Assembly (NCBI RefSeq): GCF_024129865.1
Contig: NZ_JAMYFE010000094.1
Coordinates: 1 to 64,000, forward strand
Reading direction: 5' to 3'
DNA length: 64,000 nt
Source of the DNA: Stieleria tagensis
GTDB taxonomy: Bacteria > Planctomycetota > Planctomycetia > Pirellulales > Pirellulaceae
The notes below the pieces were generated by a model. The model saw only the letters and a list, made by a program, of their open reading frames with translations. It was not told the DNA's origin and made no database searches. The translations under genes were made by a program, and so were the position numbers. How positions within the stretch are numbered: position 1 is the stretch's first letter; the number at the start of each line of letters is the position of its first letter. Below, piece after piece: positions 1 to 7,921 of this stretch.

Positions 1-2
1 CC

Positions 3-644
3 AAAACCCAGGCCACCTCATACGGTGCCACGGCCGGAGTCGTGGAAATGCTGCTGCAAAGTCACGACCACGTGGTGTCCCCATTAAACGCGATGCCCGC
101 GGCTTGGGCACAGGGCCGCTACCGCGGTCTCCTGGCACGAGGCAATTTCGAGGTCTCTGCGCAGTGGTCAAGCGGTCAAGCCGACCGACTAGAAGTGCTG
201 TCAAAATCGGGCGGAACCCTGGACTTAAGGTACCCCAACATCGTGAAAGCCGTCATCAAGACCTCCGAGGGCCAGACAGTAGACTTCACAGCCAAGGGCA
301 CGGACCAAGTCAGCATCGAAACCTCAAAAGGCCTGGCCTACGTGGTGACGGACATCCCGACCTACATTCCTGTCGCTGCGCCATCAAACTTGGTAATTGG
401 CAACGACAACACGATCAATCAGGTCGAACTCTCCTGGACCGCCAGTTCTGATGCAGCGTCGTACAAACTGTACCGCGCGGTGGGCAACGCCCCGAACTAC
501 GAGCTGATCGCTTCAGAAATTGCTGACACCCATTTCGTCTACAAAGCCTGCGATCTAACACAGGTCGACCAGATGACGTTCAAAGTCACCGCTGTACGGG
601 CGGATGGACGCGAGAGTGACGAAGGTACAACAGCGGTCCGGTGA
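3..644 (+). CDS. GH95-type alpha-L-fucosidase, C-terminal part (5' end outside window)
   Basis: The reading frame is open from the first bases of the window, so this is the 3' end of a longer gene. The residues around GVVEMLLQSH, followed by LPAAW-like MPAAWAQGRYRGLLARG and GNFEVSAQW, match the C-terminal region that follows the (alpha/alpha)6 catalytic barrel in GH95 1,2-alpha-L-fucosidases. The last 85 or so residues (about 385-640) look like a fibronectin type III domain, with LSWTASSDAASYKLYR and a TFKVTAV strand. Such enzymes remove fucose from glycans and are usually exported. The catalytic residues lie upstream and cannot be checked. The gene fits the sulfatase/sialidase set at 18-22.7 kb as part of a glycan-degrading repertoire. 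The family call is fairly secure, the substrate is not. Confidence 0.8.
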   Translation, partial: KTQATSYGATAGVVEMLLQSHDHVVSPLNAMPAAWAQGRYRGLLARGNFEVSAQWSSGQADRLEVLSKSGGTLDLRYPNIVKAVIKTSEGQTVDFTAKGTDQVSIETSKGLAYVVTDIPTYIPVAAPSNLVIGNDNTINQVELSWTASSDAASYKLYRAVGNAPNYELIASEIADTHFVYKACDLTQVDQMTFKVTAVRADGRESDEGTTAVR

Positions 645-655
645 TTGCCTGAAAA

Positions 656-1069
656 TTAGGATCCACTGTCTGGCCGACGAGTTCGACGAGAGCCTTGCAG
701 CACACTTCTGTGGACATTCGGGTCGAACCACTGAGCAGAAATCGTACTGGGCACGGAACCAGGGATAGCTGGACCAAGCCGTTGAATGGCTTGCTGGGGA
801 AATACGACCTTCACACGTCCCTCGAACTGCTTGCCCAGCTCGACCACCGGCTGTTTCATCTGACGGCAGCGCTCGCACTGATAGTCCACGCCAAACTCAA
901 CGAGGACGGGAAGTTCGGTATCGGTGACGAAGCGCTGCAACTCAGATCCTCTGATTGTCGGCAGTGACGGTGCTTCGGCGACCGGTTCATCATTGCGACT
1001 GGAGCAACCATTGATTGCAGATAGCACTACGAGCAGAGGAATGATCAGAAATTTCGCATGTGGTTTCAT
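656..1069 (-). CDS. Thioredoxin-like lipoprotein, C-terminus possibly frameshifted
   Basis: 137 residues. The N-terminus has a lipoprotein signal ending SAINGC. A thioredoxin-like segment follows: LPVLVEFGVDYQCERC carries a CxxC redox pair (CERC) at the position of the classic WCGPC, and VPST supplies the cis-proline loop. The tail after FDPNVHRSVLQG turns Arg-rich and stops early. Another frame there continues with ALVELVGQTVDPNF, which resembles the missing last helix, so a recent frameshift is possible. The start overlaps the stop of the MerC-like gene by four bases, so the two are translated together. The likely role is thiol or metal chemistry at the membrane. The fold is well supported, the substrate is unknown. 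Confidence 0.65.
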   Translation of the reverse strand: MKPHAKFLIIPLLVVLSAINGCSSRNDEPVAEAPSLPTIRGSELQRFVTDTELPVLVEFGVDYQCERCRQMKQPVVELGKQFEGRVKVVFPQQAIQRLGPAIPGSVPSTISAQWFDPNVHRSVLQGSRRTRRPDSGS

Positions 1070-1662
1070 GATTTAGTCTCGCGACTATCAGTTGCACAGC
1101 AACTGCGCCTACAGGTGTACCGATGATTAAGCAGGTGTGCTCCCACGAGCATGAGCCCGCCGAATGGTGTCAACCAAGAAGCATAATTGCCAAGCAGTTG
1201 TAACGGGCTTACAGCCACCGACAATTGATCCGACCCAGGGGCTGCGTCGACAGAATGAAGGCAGCATGACTCGGTGCATACATGGGTAGTCGCGATGCCC
1301 GACTCCGCGCCCGCTGCGCAGCAACTATCAGTGAAGAAAAACGCGGACGCCGCGATGACAGAGAGACCGAAAACACCAACAGCTGCCGGTAGTACCCTCC
1401 GGTGCCTCCGCCACCCCGGTACGAACGCGTATATCGCGATTCCAAAGCAAATCAGAACCATCCACTGGTGGAATGATTCGTGTGCCAGGAATTCGAGTCC
1501 CAATAGCGGTAGATACCCAATAGCGATCGGCATCACGGCACAGTGAATTGCGCACGCGATCGATGCAGTAACCCCAAGGAAGTCTCGCCAAGAGGAGCGG
1601 GCAGCATCCCGCAGAGGTGTAGCGACTGGAAAGTTGATCGTATCGAGTTGGTTGTTTGACAT
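1066..1662 (-). CDS. MerC-domain membrane protein
   Basis: 198 residues from the ATG at 1662. An in-frame ATG at 1728 would add 22 residues of low-quality sequence. Helix 1 carries IACAIHCAVMPI, the Cys-His-Cys-Pro signature of MerC-type mercuric-ion transport proteins, followed by further hydrophobic segments (GYLPLLGLEFLA, WMVLICFGIAIYAFV, VGVFGLSVIAASAFFF). Between helices 3 and 4 there is a Cys-rich loop (DSCCAAG and CTESCC), and the C-terminus ends with CRRSCC. These extra Cys pairs suggest metal binding at the membrane surface. The family imports or senses soft metal ions, but in planctomycetes MerC-domain proteins occur without a mer operon, so mercury specificity is not implied. It is coupled to the thioredoxin-like gene downstream. 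Confidence 0.75.
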   Translation of the reverse strand: MSNNQLDTINFPVATPLRDAARSSWRDFLGVTASIACAIHCAVMPIAIGYLPLLGLEFLAHESFHQWMVLICFGIAIYAFVPGWRRHRRVLPAAVGVFGLSVIAASAFFFTDSCCAAGAESGIATTHVCTESCCLHSVDAAPGSDQLSVAVSPLQLLGNYASWLTPFGGLMLVGAHLLNHRYTCRRSCCATDSRETKS

Positions 1663-1752
1663 AGGGGAGCGTTCATCTGTTTTCGTGGGCAAACAATCGC
1701 CATCCTCCGTGACGACGATTGGTATCAAAGACGTTTTGGAAACGAGTGGTGG

Positions 1753-2106
1753 TTATGGTTCCAAGACCAAGCCACCAAAACCGTCTCCACCCGCAGCGGT
1801 CGCCGTGCCGAAGACGTTATTGTCCAGTCGTCCCGTATCGGTGTTTGCCGCGATCGTCACGGCATCCAACGCAATAGCTCCGGAGTTTGCCGCGGTCGTC
1901 TCGATTAGCTTTCCAGCCACGATCGGACCGTTGTCATCGGCGTGAGCCCCCGGCAGAACAGCGGCCACCGCTGCGATCAAATCACTGGTCTTGTGACCAA
2001 AAGTCGAAACGGCTGCGGCACATATCAATGCGACACCGGCGATGATCAGCCCATACTCGACCAAGCCTTGGCCTTTTTTACATGAACGTAGTGTTTGAGG
2101 ATTCAT
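1753..2106 (-). CDS. Flp/Fap-type IVb pilin
   Basis: 117 residues from the ATG at 2106. The N-terminus, CKKGQGLVEYGLIIAGVAL, has the Flp prepilin pattern: a short basic leader, Gly, a Glu at +5, Tyr, then a hydrophobic helix. A secretin-free tad/flp system assembles such pilins after cleavage by a dedicated prepilin peptidase. The C-terminal 70 residues are Ala/Thr/Asp-rich, so this pilin is longer than the roughly 60-residue minimal Flp. No other tad gene is visible nearby. It is an orphan pilin between metal-related genes. Confidence 0.8.
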   Translation of the reverse strand: MNPQTLRSCKKGQGLVEYGLIIAGVALICAAAVSTFGHKTSDLIAAVAAVLPGAHADDNGPIVAGKLIETTAANSGAIALDAVTIAANTDTGRLDNNVFGTATAAGGDGFGGLVLEP

Positions 2107-2377
2107 TTTTCGTAGTTTGAAGAAAGTAGATTGATTTTGATTGGAAGGAAGATCGGGCGCGGAGCGCGATCGCAGTAAGCATGAATTGCTAGTCCCCATG
2201 CGCAGCGTCATCTGCGTCCAGCGAGAATGCTGAAACGAACAATAGGAGCCCCACGCGCGCGGCGCACCTGATCGTCGGTGACGGGACCTGCAACCGGTCA
2301 GCTCAGCGCACGGCGGGACGAAATAGAGAGCTATCGCCACAGAGCATGGGCACACGAGCCCAGGCAGAAAGCGCAGC
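2107..2377. other. Intergenic stretch upstream of the pilin gene
   Basis: No convincing gene is seen. Open frames crossing it have atypical composition. It should carry the promoter of the minus-strand pilin gene and the 3' end of the Cys/His-rich gene. Confidence 0.5.
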
Positions 2378-2764
2378 TCAAGCCCAGCAGGGCGGTCCAC
2401 GTGGGCGCGAAGAAGCTAGCCAGAGTTCGTGGAGGACGCGAGACGAGTGAACGACAGCACTTTCGGGAGCGGCGTCGAAAACTGATGGCGGTTCGGAAGT
2501 CCAGCCAACCCCGACTGGACAAGCAAGCGATTGGCAGACCGCACAGGAATCCGAATCGTGCGGTACCTCTGGAGACTCTCCGTCTCGCTTGGACTCGTCG
2601 GCTCCGTGGTGGTGAAGACAACAACTATTGCCGCAGCTCGAATCCGGCTCAGCCGCGATTGGCGCACAGTCGTGGCAACCCGCAACATGTAGCCACGCCG
2701 GTGCGTGCCCAAGGGCAGCAACTACGCAGAGGATGGCAGCAAGAACTGGTCGGATGAATCGCAC
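2378..2764 (-). CDS. Exported Cys/His-rich protein, DUF2946-like
   Basis: 128 residues with a GTG start at 2764. A signal peptide (VLAAILCVVAALGHAPAW) precedes a mature part rich in Cys and His: CHDC, SCGNSCCLHHHG, and DSDSCAVCQSLAC. The CAVCQ motif and the SRPRGPP-type C-terminus recall DUF2946-like proteins, small exported proteins often found next to copper or other metal transport genes. About ten Cys and five His suggest metal binding in the periplasm or paryphoplasm. It lies on the same strand as the pilin, MerC-like and thioredoxin-like genes. Compare the Cys-rich protein at 23227-23703. The export and Cys pattern are clear, the function is inferred. Confidence 0.6.
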   Translation of the reverse strand: MRFIRPVLAAILCVVAALGHAPAWLHVAGCHDCAPIAAEPDSSCGNSCCLHHHGADESKRDGESPEVPHDSDSCAVCQSLACPVGVGWTSEPPSVFDAAPESAVVHSSRVLHELWLASSRPRGPPCWA

Positions 2765-2891
2765 TGGGAACAGGCGGTATGAGAATGTTGGAGTCGTCCG
2801 ACCAAGAGACTGTTGAGTGCATTACGATGACGCAGCCGCATTGGTTCGTCAATTGCCCACGACGAAACGAGAAGAACTTTTCAGAAGTGTT

Positions 2892-3461
2892 TGCAAACGT
2901 CATGACAAGCGCATCGGGATGGCGATGAAGAACTCTACCAATAGTTCCAAGCGGCAATCCTCGGACATCGTCAAACCCAACCGGCCTTGAAGATCTCCTC
3001 GGCAAACGCAAAAAGGGCGGCCAGAAAGGCCATCAGCGGACGATCCGACCAGCAGTTCGCGAAGAGGAACTGGATTGGTTGACGCGGTATGCCTACGAGC
3101 AGTGCCCGTGCTGTGGTGGCCCAGTGACGAACGACACCGAGAGCCCAGTGTCCACTATCGAGCAGATCGAAATTGCAAGCCGCACCGAAACCATCGAACA
3201 TCGATGAGATCCGGGACATGTTTAGTGTCATTCATCGACGCGACGAGTTGGGTGATTGATCGCAAGGTGACCCAGGGCAGCAAGAGTGAAGGCGGTCAAC
3301 GTTGGCTCGAACGGATCTGGACTGTAATGGCGACGTGTTCAGAACACGACAAATCGCTACTTGACGTCTTGCGAAGTTCGCTCGAGCACTTTTTTCGCAG
3401 CGAGCGTCCGCCACCCTTGTTCTCCGCTGGCAAAAATGGTTCATCAGTACAATTCAGCTGA
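2892..3461 (+). pseudogene. Remnant of an IS66-family transposase
   Basis: Three fragments of one IS66-type transposase are readable. Frame 3 (2892-2990) gives NSTNSSKRQSSDIVKPNRP, the N-terminal motif. Frame 1 (about 2983-3207) gives KRKKGGQKGHQR and the zinc-finger motif CPCCGGPV. Frame 3 again (about 3225-3461) gives the C-terminal end, VIDRKVTQGSKSEGGQRW then ERIWTVMATC and LEHFF. A frameshift lies near 2985. The whole central catalytic domain, several hundred residues in intact members, is missing between the zinc finger and the C-terminus. No terminal inverted repeats were recognised. It is inactive and marks the left side of the accessory block. Confidence 0.8.
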
Positions 3462-3564
3462 CTCAACGTACGCGTCGAACCGTGAACAGTTACTGATTGC
3501 GAAACACACCGTAAGTTCCGGTGTTATCCTAAAAGAAACTTCGACTTGCAAATGAGGTCGACGA

Positions 3565-3981
3565 ATGATCTACATGTCTTCGGTTTTGGTCATGTTGGCG
3601 TTTTCACAAAGTGCAAATGCAATCCAAGAAATTTGGCGTGTTCACGCGTCCATGCCTGGTCATCAAAAAGTTCACGGCGTGCCAGAAATACATTTGTTGC
3701 TGACTCCACCGGTGATAGATCCAGAGATTGAAGAGCAAATACACCGGCTTGATATTCTACGTGAAAAGAATGATCGCTTGCGGCAAGGAATACGAGATCT
3801 CAGGAAGCGGATGGAGCGTCATCTTCAACCTCGTAAAGATGACACTCCAAATCCAGAACTCTTAATTCGAAGATCAAGCGTAGAAGCTCATGCAATATTC
3901 GTAGATATCCTTCGCCGCAATGCCGTGGTATATGGCGTCGGTAAGCAAAGAGTCTGCTGGAGATGTACCGCTTTACGCTGA
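3565..3981 (+). CDS. Small exported coiled-coil protein, function unknown
   Basis: 138 residues. The start at 3565 is preceded by GAGG about nine bases upstream. Residues 1-19 (MIYMSSVLVMLAFSQSANA) look like a signal peptide with an ANA cleavage site. Residues 55-85 (EEQIHRLDILREKNDRLR and on) are charged and heptad-like, so a short coiled coil is likely. No family is recognised. It is the first gene of the lower-GC block that follows the IS66 wreck. The last 15 residues overlap a small ORF in another frame. Confidence 0.5.
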   Translation: MIYMSSVLVMLAFSQSANAIQEIWRVHASMPGHQKVHGVPEIHLLLTPPVIDPEIEEQIHRLDILREKNDRLRQGIRDLRKRMERHLQPRKDDTPNPELLIRRSSVEAHAIFVDILRRNAVVYGVGKQRVCWRCTALR

Positions 3982-4096
3982 GCTGACTTTGAGACTCCGC
4001 GAATACGTGAAGGCGTCAGGTCAGCCAGATGCATTCGGGCAGTCCGAATCCGGGCGCCGATTCCTGGCAAGATATTTCGCGATCAGTCGCGATTGA
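3932..4096 (+). CDS. Possible small protein of 54 residues
   Basis: An ORF overlaps the end of the preceding gene in another frame. The product has natural-looking composition: an acidic start, then LYAELTLRLREYVKASGQ and GRRFLARYFAISRD, probably helical. An alternative ATG lies at 3920. It could be a translationally coupled small gene or the displaced C-terminus of the preceding gene after a frameshift. No family is recognised. Confidence 0.35.
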   Translation: MASVSKESAGDVPLYAELTLRLREYVKASGQPDAFGQSESGRRFLARYFAISRD

Positions 4097-4111
4097 TCTC
4101 TTTAAAACACG

Positions 4112-4134
4112 CCCCAGCGTTCGCCGCGCTGGGG
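4112..4134. terminator. GC-rich hairpin after the small ORF
   Basis: CCCCAGCG (4112-4119) and CGCTGGGG (4127-4134) form a perfect eight-pair stem with a seven-base loop, 16 bases after the stop at 4096. There is no T-run, only AACCACAAAAA. It may be a transcription stop or a small repeat. Confidence 0.4.
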
Positions 4135-4185
4135 AACCACAAAAAGCGGCTAGCTGATCGATCTATCGAACGCGGCTGATTCAAG

Positions 4186-4215
4186 ACCGCGCGGCTTTGC
4201 TGTGTGCGGTTTTTT
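4186..4215 (+). terminator. Weak terminator-like hairpin with T-run
   Basis: ACCGC (4186-4190) can pair with GCGGT (4206-4210), followed directly by a run of six T (4210-4215). The stem is short, so support is modest. It lies about 90 bases before the start chosen for the next gene. Confidence 0.3.
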
Positions 4216-4304
4216 CGTTGGGCTGTCGCGGTCGCGTCAAAACTTCACGCATGATTCACCGATCTGGCCTGTCCCCCTGGCTAGCATTCTGCAACATGGC
4301 GGCA

Positions 4305-4967
4305 ATGAATCTAGTACCGATCGACCCTCAGGAACTATCCACAGTGCGACACCCATTCCTTGCCTTTCTGCTGATTCTCATCCCCGGCTTGCTCGATTCT
4401 GACTCAATCCGTCTTGCGGGCGCCGCTGAACCAGTCGCCGGTGAAGCGAATGACGCAGTGCCTGTTAGAAAATGGCTCAACTCCATTCAGAAACTCGGGG
4501 CAAGCTACCAGCCCGGCAAGACGACAATTGCAACCGACATTCAGAGGGATGAACTGATTTCTGCGATTGCAAAAAAGTTCGACGGCTCGGCGATCCTGAT
4601 CAAAGCAAAAGTCAAGGACGTTCAGTTCAGGGATGGCGTTGCGTCGATCAGCACCGAGCCTGAATTCGGGTCACAACCAAAGCGGTCGATGTCATGGCCG
4701 CTGATCTTGAACCGAAGCGAAAGGCTTGAACTCGCGATTAGCAAAGCCGAAGCGGCCGCGATTGACCCCGGCGACCTGCTTGAATTCACAGGGCAACTCA
4801 AATTTCACCAGCGGCGTTGGGGTGCTGTTGGGCGCACGACGAATTCGCAGCAACTGTACTCTGTTCGTCACGAATATTTAAAAGGGTTGTTTCTCGGCAC
4901 GTTCACAGCAACAAAGTGTCGGTGCAAGATTGATGGAAAACCGGTCGCTTGCGTCTGGGCGAAGTGA
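4305..4967 (+). CDS. Exported protein of unknown function
   Basis: 220 residues from the ATG at 4305. The frame is open upstream to 4197, with other ATGs at 4251 and 4296. A hydrophobic segment (HPFLAFLLILIPGLL) then AGAAEPVAG suggests a signal peptide, which argues for the 4305 start. The mature part has alternating beta-type stretches (SAILIKAKVKDVQF, DLLEFTGQLKFHQRRW) and ends with a small Cys pair (KCRCKIDG). This could be a small OB-like or beta-barrel domain, but no family is recognised. It converges on the minus-strand zinc-ribbon gene that ends at 5038. Confidence 0.5.
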   Translation: MNLVPIDPQELSTVRHPFLAFLLILIPGLLDSDSIRLAGAAEPVAGEANDAVPVRKWLNSIQKLGASYQPGKTTIATDIQRDELISAIAKKFDGSAILIKAKVKDVQFRDGVASISTEPEFGSQPKRSMSWPLILNRSERLELAISKAEAAAIDPGDLLEFTGQLKFHQRRWGAVGRTTNSQQLYSVRHEYLKGLFLGTFTATKCRCKIDGKPVACVWAK

Positions 4968-5037
4968 GGCGATAGCGTTGGCACGGTTTTACCGCGCCGC
5001 TATTGATGGGCGTTGTCGGCTGCCGCAACCATTGGCA

Positions 5038-5565
5038 TCACTGACATCGATTCAGCATCGACTTGACGCGCTGAACGCAGTCGTCAATGAACGGCGCCAG
5101 ACTGTTTTCGATGGTTCTGTTCGCAGATTGCCAGCGTCTGAACGATGCAAGCTTGCTTTTTCGGCATCCGATACCGCCGAAGTTTGCGCTAGCGGCAAGC
5201 GATTGAAGCATCTTCGATGCCTTCTCGTCAGCGTGTTCATCTGGCAGAAAGACGCGAATGTTTCTGAGCACCCGAACTGCGTCGTCGAGATGGCCTGCAA
5301 CCGCGATGCGACAATCCGAAGCCGAAGCGAGGGCAAACGCTGTTTCGGCTCGCTCGACAATGCTGCTCGCGGCCTTCAGATACGCTTCAGAAGATTCCCC
5401 GGGCAACGCTGGTTCAACTTCACCGATGAACCTTCTGACGCGATCCGGTGACGGAACAGGCACGCCAGCTAGCTGCTTGCAAGCTGGGCAAACCTTTGAA
5501 GTTCCGATTGACCTGACGGAGCATTTGAGGCGGGCACCGCAATGGCAGTTGAATCGAATGTTCAT
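5038..5565 (-). CDS. Zinc-ribbon protein of unknown function
   Basis: 175 residues. The first 35 form a zinc ribbon of the kind common in planctomycetes: FNCHCGARLKCS then KVCPACKQ, with four ligand Cys. The rest is helical with no clear membrane segment. The opposite strand also holds open frames here, but this one begins with a recognisable domain and has a normal composition. It is divergent from the zinc-ribbon/SHD1 gene starting at 5698, with 132 bases between them. The role is unknown. The ribbon could bind DNA, RNA or a partner protein. Confidence 0.6.
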   Translation of the reverse strand: MNIRFNCHCGARLKCSVRSIGTSKVCPACKQLAGVPVPSPDRVRRFIGEVEPALPGESSEAYLKAASSIVERAETAFALASASDCRIAVAGHLDDAVRVLRNIRVFLPDEHADEKASKMLQSLAASANFGGIGCRKSKLASFRRWQSANRTIENSLAPFIDDCVQRVKSMLNRCQ

Positions 5566-5697
5566 GGGGCAAGGTTAGCAGCTTCGCAGGCGATGCTGAA
5601 CCCATAGGTCGGATACCAGCAGTGGACTCTTTGCCGCTGACATCTGCTAAACTTCGTCATCAATTAGCACAGTTCAGCGACTTGAGGCATAGTCGAT

Positions 5698-6618
5698 ATG
5701 GGGCTTGTAGCGGCGACCTGCCCGCATTGCGGAAAGAAAAACAATCACAGAAAGACTTCTGACGGAACGGTCATGAAGTGCAAGCACTGCCGTCAGCCTT
5801 ACGAACTAGAGGTTCGTCATGGTTGCGGCGGCGCAAGCGGATGTCTCGGCGTAGTTGTGCTGCTTGTCGCTGGTGTCATTTGCGCTAACATCCTAACCGA
5901 CAAAAAAGTAGCGAATCGACCGGCGCCCGCTCGCGCACCATCGGTCCCGAAACCCGAGCTAGTAGCAGTTGATTCGAGCCCTGATCCTGCCCCGGCTCCG
6001 GCGACAGAGACAACTGAGCAACCATTAAAAACGGTTCCGGTAGCGTCCCCGACTTCATACGCGAAGTTAAGGCAGTTCTCGAATGAAACAGACGAACTGC
6101 TAAAAGAACTAGACAAGGCGATTGCAATCGGACTCGTTCAGAATGACTCAGCGTGGGGAGACTTTGCGAGGGATTTCAATAAGAAGGCTGAGGCATTTAA
6201 GCGGCGATCCCAAAGCATTGAACCAATGCGGGCACGAATTATCGTCGGCTCAGTGGCAGGGTACGTGCAGACACTGCTGACAAACCGAGGCGATCGAAAA
6301 TACCGAGAATACGTGTCGTCAGTGATCGAGGAACGCGACGAATACCTTGAAGGCATTCGTCGCGACTTGCCGGCCGCAAACAGCACGACGGCAGAATCAG
6401 CGATTGGGGACAATGAGCAAGGCCCCGAGTTTCACAACTGGACTAGCGGTAAGTATTCTGTCGAAGCAGCGTTTCTATCGTTCACGAATGACCACGTCAA
6501 AATCAGAAAACGTGACGGATCAACAGCCGATGTCCCGGTCGATCGACTTAGCGACGAATCAAAAGAATTGCTGAAGTCCATACTGCGAACGAAAGCGAAA
6601 CGTTCGTTCGACTTTTGA
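5698..6618 (+). CDS. Zinc-ribbon, transmembrane, SHD1-domain protein
   Basis: 306 residues. Residues 8-35 form a zinc ribbon (CPHCGKKNNHRK, MKCKHCRQPYE). Residues 47-65 (GCLGVVVLLVAGVICANIL) are a membrane helix. A Pro/Ala-rich linker and a helical middle follow. Residues 245-290 (FHNWTSGKYSVEAAFLSF, VKIRKRDGSTADVPVDRLS) match the SHD1 domain (SLA1 homology 1), a small SH3-like fold abundant in planctomycetes. The N-terminal ribbon is probably cytoplasmic and the SHD1 part is on the other side of the membrane. No enzyme motif is present. It lies next to an Mrr-like nuclease, which may be coincidental. Confidence 0.7.
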   Translation: MGLVAATCPHCGKKNNHRKTSDGTVMKCKHCRQPYELEVRHGCGGASGCLGVVVLLVAGVICANILTDKKVANRPAPARAPSVPKPELVAVDSSPDPAPAPATETTEQPLKTVPVASPTSYAKLRQFSNETDELLKELDKAIAIGLVQNDSAWGDFARDFNKKAEAFKRRSQSIEPMRARIIVGSVAGYVQTLLTNRGDRKYREYVSSVIEERDEYLEGIRRDLPAANSTTAESAIGDNEQGPEFHNWTSGKYSVEAAFLSFTNDHVKIRKRDGSTADVPVDRLSDESKELLKSILRTKAKRSFDF

Positions 6619-6734
6619 CTTTGGTTTGTGGCATCGCTTGCACCTGCGATGAACTGACGTCCTGTCGGACGCTTCGAAATCCCGTTTTTCAGTTTTGGTC
6701 TGACAGCGGTTTCACAATTGGATGAGTTACAAAA

Positions 6735-7667
6735 GTGCCCAAGCGAACAAACGAATTTCAAAAGTTGATAGGACTGATTTTCACGCAAATGTCGGATACC
6801 GATGGAGCCACGATCACAGAGTCTGCAATGGTCATCGATCGTGACTCAAACGATGAGCGAGAAATTGACTGGCTGCTGAAACGCTCTGTGGCGGGAGTAG
6901 ACATTGCGATAGCACTTGAATGCAGAGACCACAAACGAAAAGGCGACGTAACTTGGATTGATCAACTGATTGGAAAGTACAGGAGCCTACCCGTTGATCG
7001 TATTGTAGCGGTCGCTAGCGCAGGCTTTACAAAGTCGGCGATCGTTAAAGCTGCCGCCAACCGAGTTGACTGCAAGACCCTAGAAGAGGCTGAAATCACT
7101 GACTGGCCATCAGAGTTTTTGCGGATCGGGGTTGCCCTTCTGAATCGAACAGATCTTTGCATACAAGCCACGATTTGCGGTCGTGATATTTTGGTTTCGC
7201 TAATTGACTTGCAGACATTCCCAGCCAACTTGGGTTTGTCTGCGACGCATACTTCAGGCGAGACAGCAGAAGTCGCAGTGCTACTGAACTCCATCTATGC
7301 AAGCCACCTCAAAGACATTGCAAATGAACATTACAAAACCAACCTCAAAAGACTGTTCCCGAGCCTATCAGGCTGCAGTTGCTTCATTCGCCTGCAATTC
7401 CAGAGCATTGAGTTCAGCGGATGGGAGCTAAGTTTAAATGATGGTACCCGAAGTAGTTTGATGCTTGAAAACGTATCGATCCTTTCACAGTTTCAGTATG
7501 AAAAGGCGAGCCTAAAGCACGAATTTTTTGCACATCGTGATGCGATGGTCTCTCGGGGCGCATTGCCGGAGCCCACTTTTGGAGACGGGCTGTCGGTTAC
7601 TGTGGTGCAGGTCGCAAGCAACCCTGGAAAGATGTCTGTTCGATTCAACTCAGATTCCAGCAACTGA
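6735..7667 (+). CDS. Mrr-like PD-(D/E)XK restriction endonuclease
   Basis: 310 residues, first in-frame start at 6735 (GTG). The N-terminal 110 residues show an Mrr-type nuclease core: REIDWLLKR supplies the first acid (D), VDIAIALECRDHKRKG the E-x-K strand, and DRIVAVASAGFTKSAIVKAA the usual following strand and helix. The canonical ECK reads ECR here, so the catalytic Lys is replaced by Arg or supplied by the nearby DHKRK. The C-terminal 180 residues are unrecognised and may recognise target or modification. Mrr-type enzymes cut modified foreign DNA without a partner methylase, and none is seen here. It is probably accessory cargo of the element. Confidence 0.65.
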   Translation: MPKRTNEFQKLIGLIFTQMSDTDGATITESAMVIDRDSNDEREIDWLLKRSVAGVDIAIALECRDHKRKGDVTWIDQLIGKYRSLPVDRIVAVASAGFTKSAIVKAAANRVDCKTLEEAEITDWPSEFLRIGVALLNRTDLCIQATICGRDILVSLIDLQTFPANLGLSATHTSGETAEVAVLLNSIYASHLKDIANEHYKTNLKRLFPSLSGCSCFIRLQFQSIEFSGWELSLNDGTRSSLMLENVSILSQFQYEKASLKHEFFAHRDAMVSRGALPEPTFGDGLSVTVVQVASNPGKMSVRFNSDSSN

Positions 7668-7921
7668 ATGATAGACGGACAAACTCAGTCCTGAAATGAA
7701 CCTCACGGTTCCTTCCCAAGGTCAGAGGCACCATCGCGGGCACCTCATCGAAGAGCACACACTGACACCGATTTTTTTTGACTGACCACCACCACCAGAG
7801 GCGACTTTATCGGCGATTGTGGGCGCGAATAGTAACAGCATGCATTTAATCTTGCGTTCTGAGCACTATCTTTCATTGGAGCGTTGATTGCTCGAATGAA
7901 GCAGAAAGGTAGAAGCCGAGA
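7668..7921. other. Intergenic stretch before the Xis-like gene
   Basis: No gene is seen. It probably contains the promoter of the short phage-type operon that begins at 7922. Confidence 0.4.

Noticed and set aside
4930-5578. Plus-strand open frames opposite the zinc-ribbon gene
   Set aside because: They are out of frame with recognisable domains, have unusual composition, and the minus strand carries a clear ribbon at its N-terminus.
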